From an uncultured Collinsella sp. (GTDB taxonomy: Bacteria; Actinomycetota; Coriobacteriia; Coriobacteriales; Coriobacteriaceae), in assembly GCA_905209765.1 (NCBI GenBank), contig CAJLUE010000046.1, positions 1 to 13,070 on the forward strand: a DNA stretch of 13,070 nucleotides. The letters run 5' to 3'. This document shows, one piece after another, positions 12,961 through 13,070 of this stretch (position 1 is its first letter; the number at the start of each line of letters is the position of its first letter). The notes beneath the pieces are model-generated. The model saw only the letters and a list, made by a program, of their open reading frames with translations, searched no databases and was not told the origin of the DNA. Position numbers and translations under genes: made by a program.

Positions 12961-13000
12961 ATCATCCCGCGTGAGCCAAGCGCCGCGCGGGATGATTTTT
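12961..13000 (+). terminator. Intrinsic terminator of the ABC exporter operon
   Basis: ATCATCCCGCG (12961-12971) and CGCGGGATGAT (12986-12996) form an 11-bp stem with a 14-nt loop followed by TTTT, seven bases after the last stop codon. It ends the exporter and membrane-protein transcript. Confidence 0.88.
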
Positions 13001-13070
13001 CTGGGACGGGGATTAAAAAAGGCTCTGTTAGACCAGGATTGACATACATGTGTCCCCACGGTGCCATATC
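13001..13070. other. Right-edge non-coding sequence
   Basis: No gene is supported here. The stretch contains GGGACGGGG (13003-13011), an A-run, and near the edge TGTCCCCA (13050-13057), which imperfectly complements the TGGGAC at 13002. This could be the start of another inverted-repeat element cut off by the window, but too little is visible to name it. Confidence 0.3.

Noticed and set aside
1..13070. CRISPR array, prophage or integrase attachment signs
   Set aside because: No regularly spaced repeats, integrase, phage structural genes or duplicated tRNA 3' ends were seen; the two tRNA genes are intact with different anticodons.

Overview
The window looks like chromosomal core sequence from a high-GC actinobacterium, most likely class Coriobacteriia and close to Collinsella. 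That assignment is inferred from gene order (rpsF-ssb-rpsR-rplI, dnaB, purA, purD), strong G/C preference at third codon positions, a Zn-binding form of bS18 and an acidic-tailed SSB. No database search was possible.

Left arm (1-2690), minus strand: the N-terminus of an exported protein running off the left edge; a TRIC/UPF0126-type membrane channel; a 335-residue protein with a Vsr/DUF559-like PD-(D/E)xK nuclease domain; and two serine tRNA genes, each followed by a hairpin plus U-tract. The nuclease gene is bracketed by two copies of a 68-69 bp palindromic repeat in the same orientation. This is the most interesting accessory structure in the window.

Intergenic region 2638-3131: contains the minus-strand tRNA promoter, a lower-GC stretch with no convincing gene (dyads, a helical-phase tandem repeat, a lone DnaA-box-like site), and then the rpsF promoter and a structured leader.

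Central arm (3132-9958), plus strand: rpsF-ssb-rpsR-rplI (translation and ssDNA binding) ends at a strong intrinsic terminator. It is followed by dnaB (replicative helicase), purA (AMP branch), purD (early purine pathway, TTG start) and a NUDIX hydrolase probably translated together with purD. A long hairpin separates purA from purD.

Right arm (9959-13070): a 12-bp perfect hairpin and a nearly 100-nt quasi-symmetric hairpin element lie between the NUDIX gene and an ABC exporter half-transporter. The exporter is followed 19 nt later by a one-TM protein of unknown function, then an intrinsic terminator. The last 70 bp hold no gene that I can support.

Most of the window is ordinary housekeeping DNA. 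The items worth follow-up are the two palindromic repeats around the nuclease gene, the large hairpin element at 10000-10097, the uncharacterised region at 2690-3020, and the unknown membrane protein.
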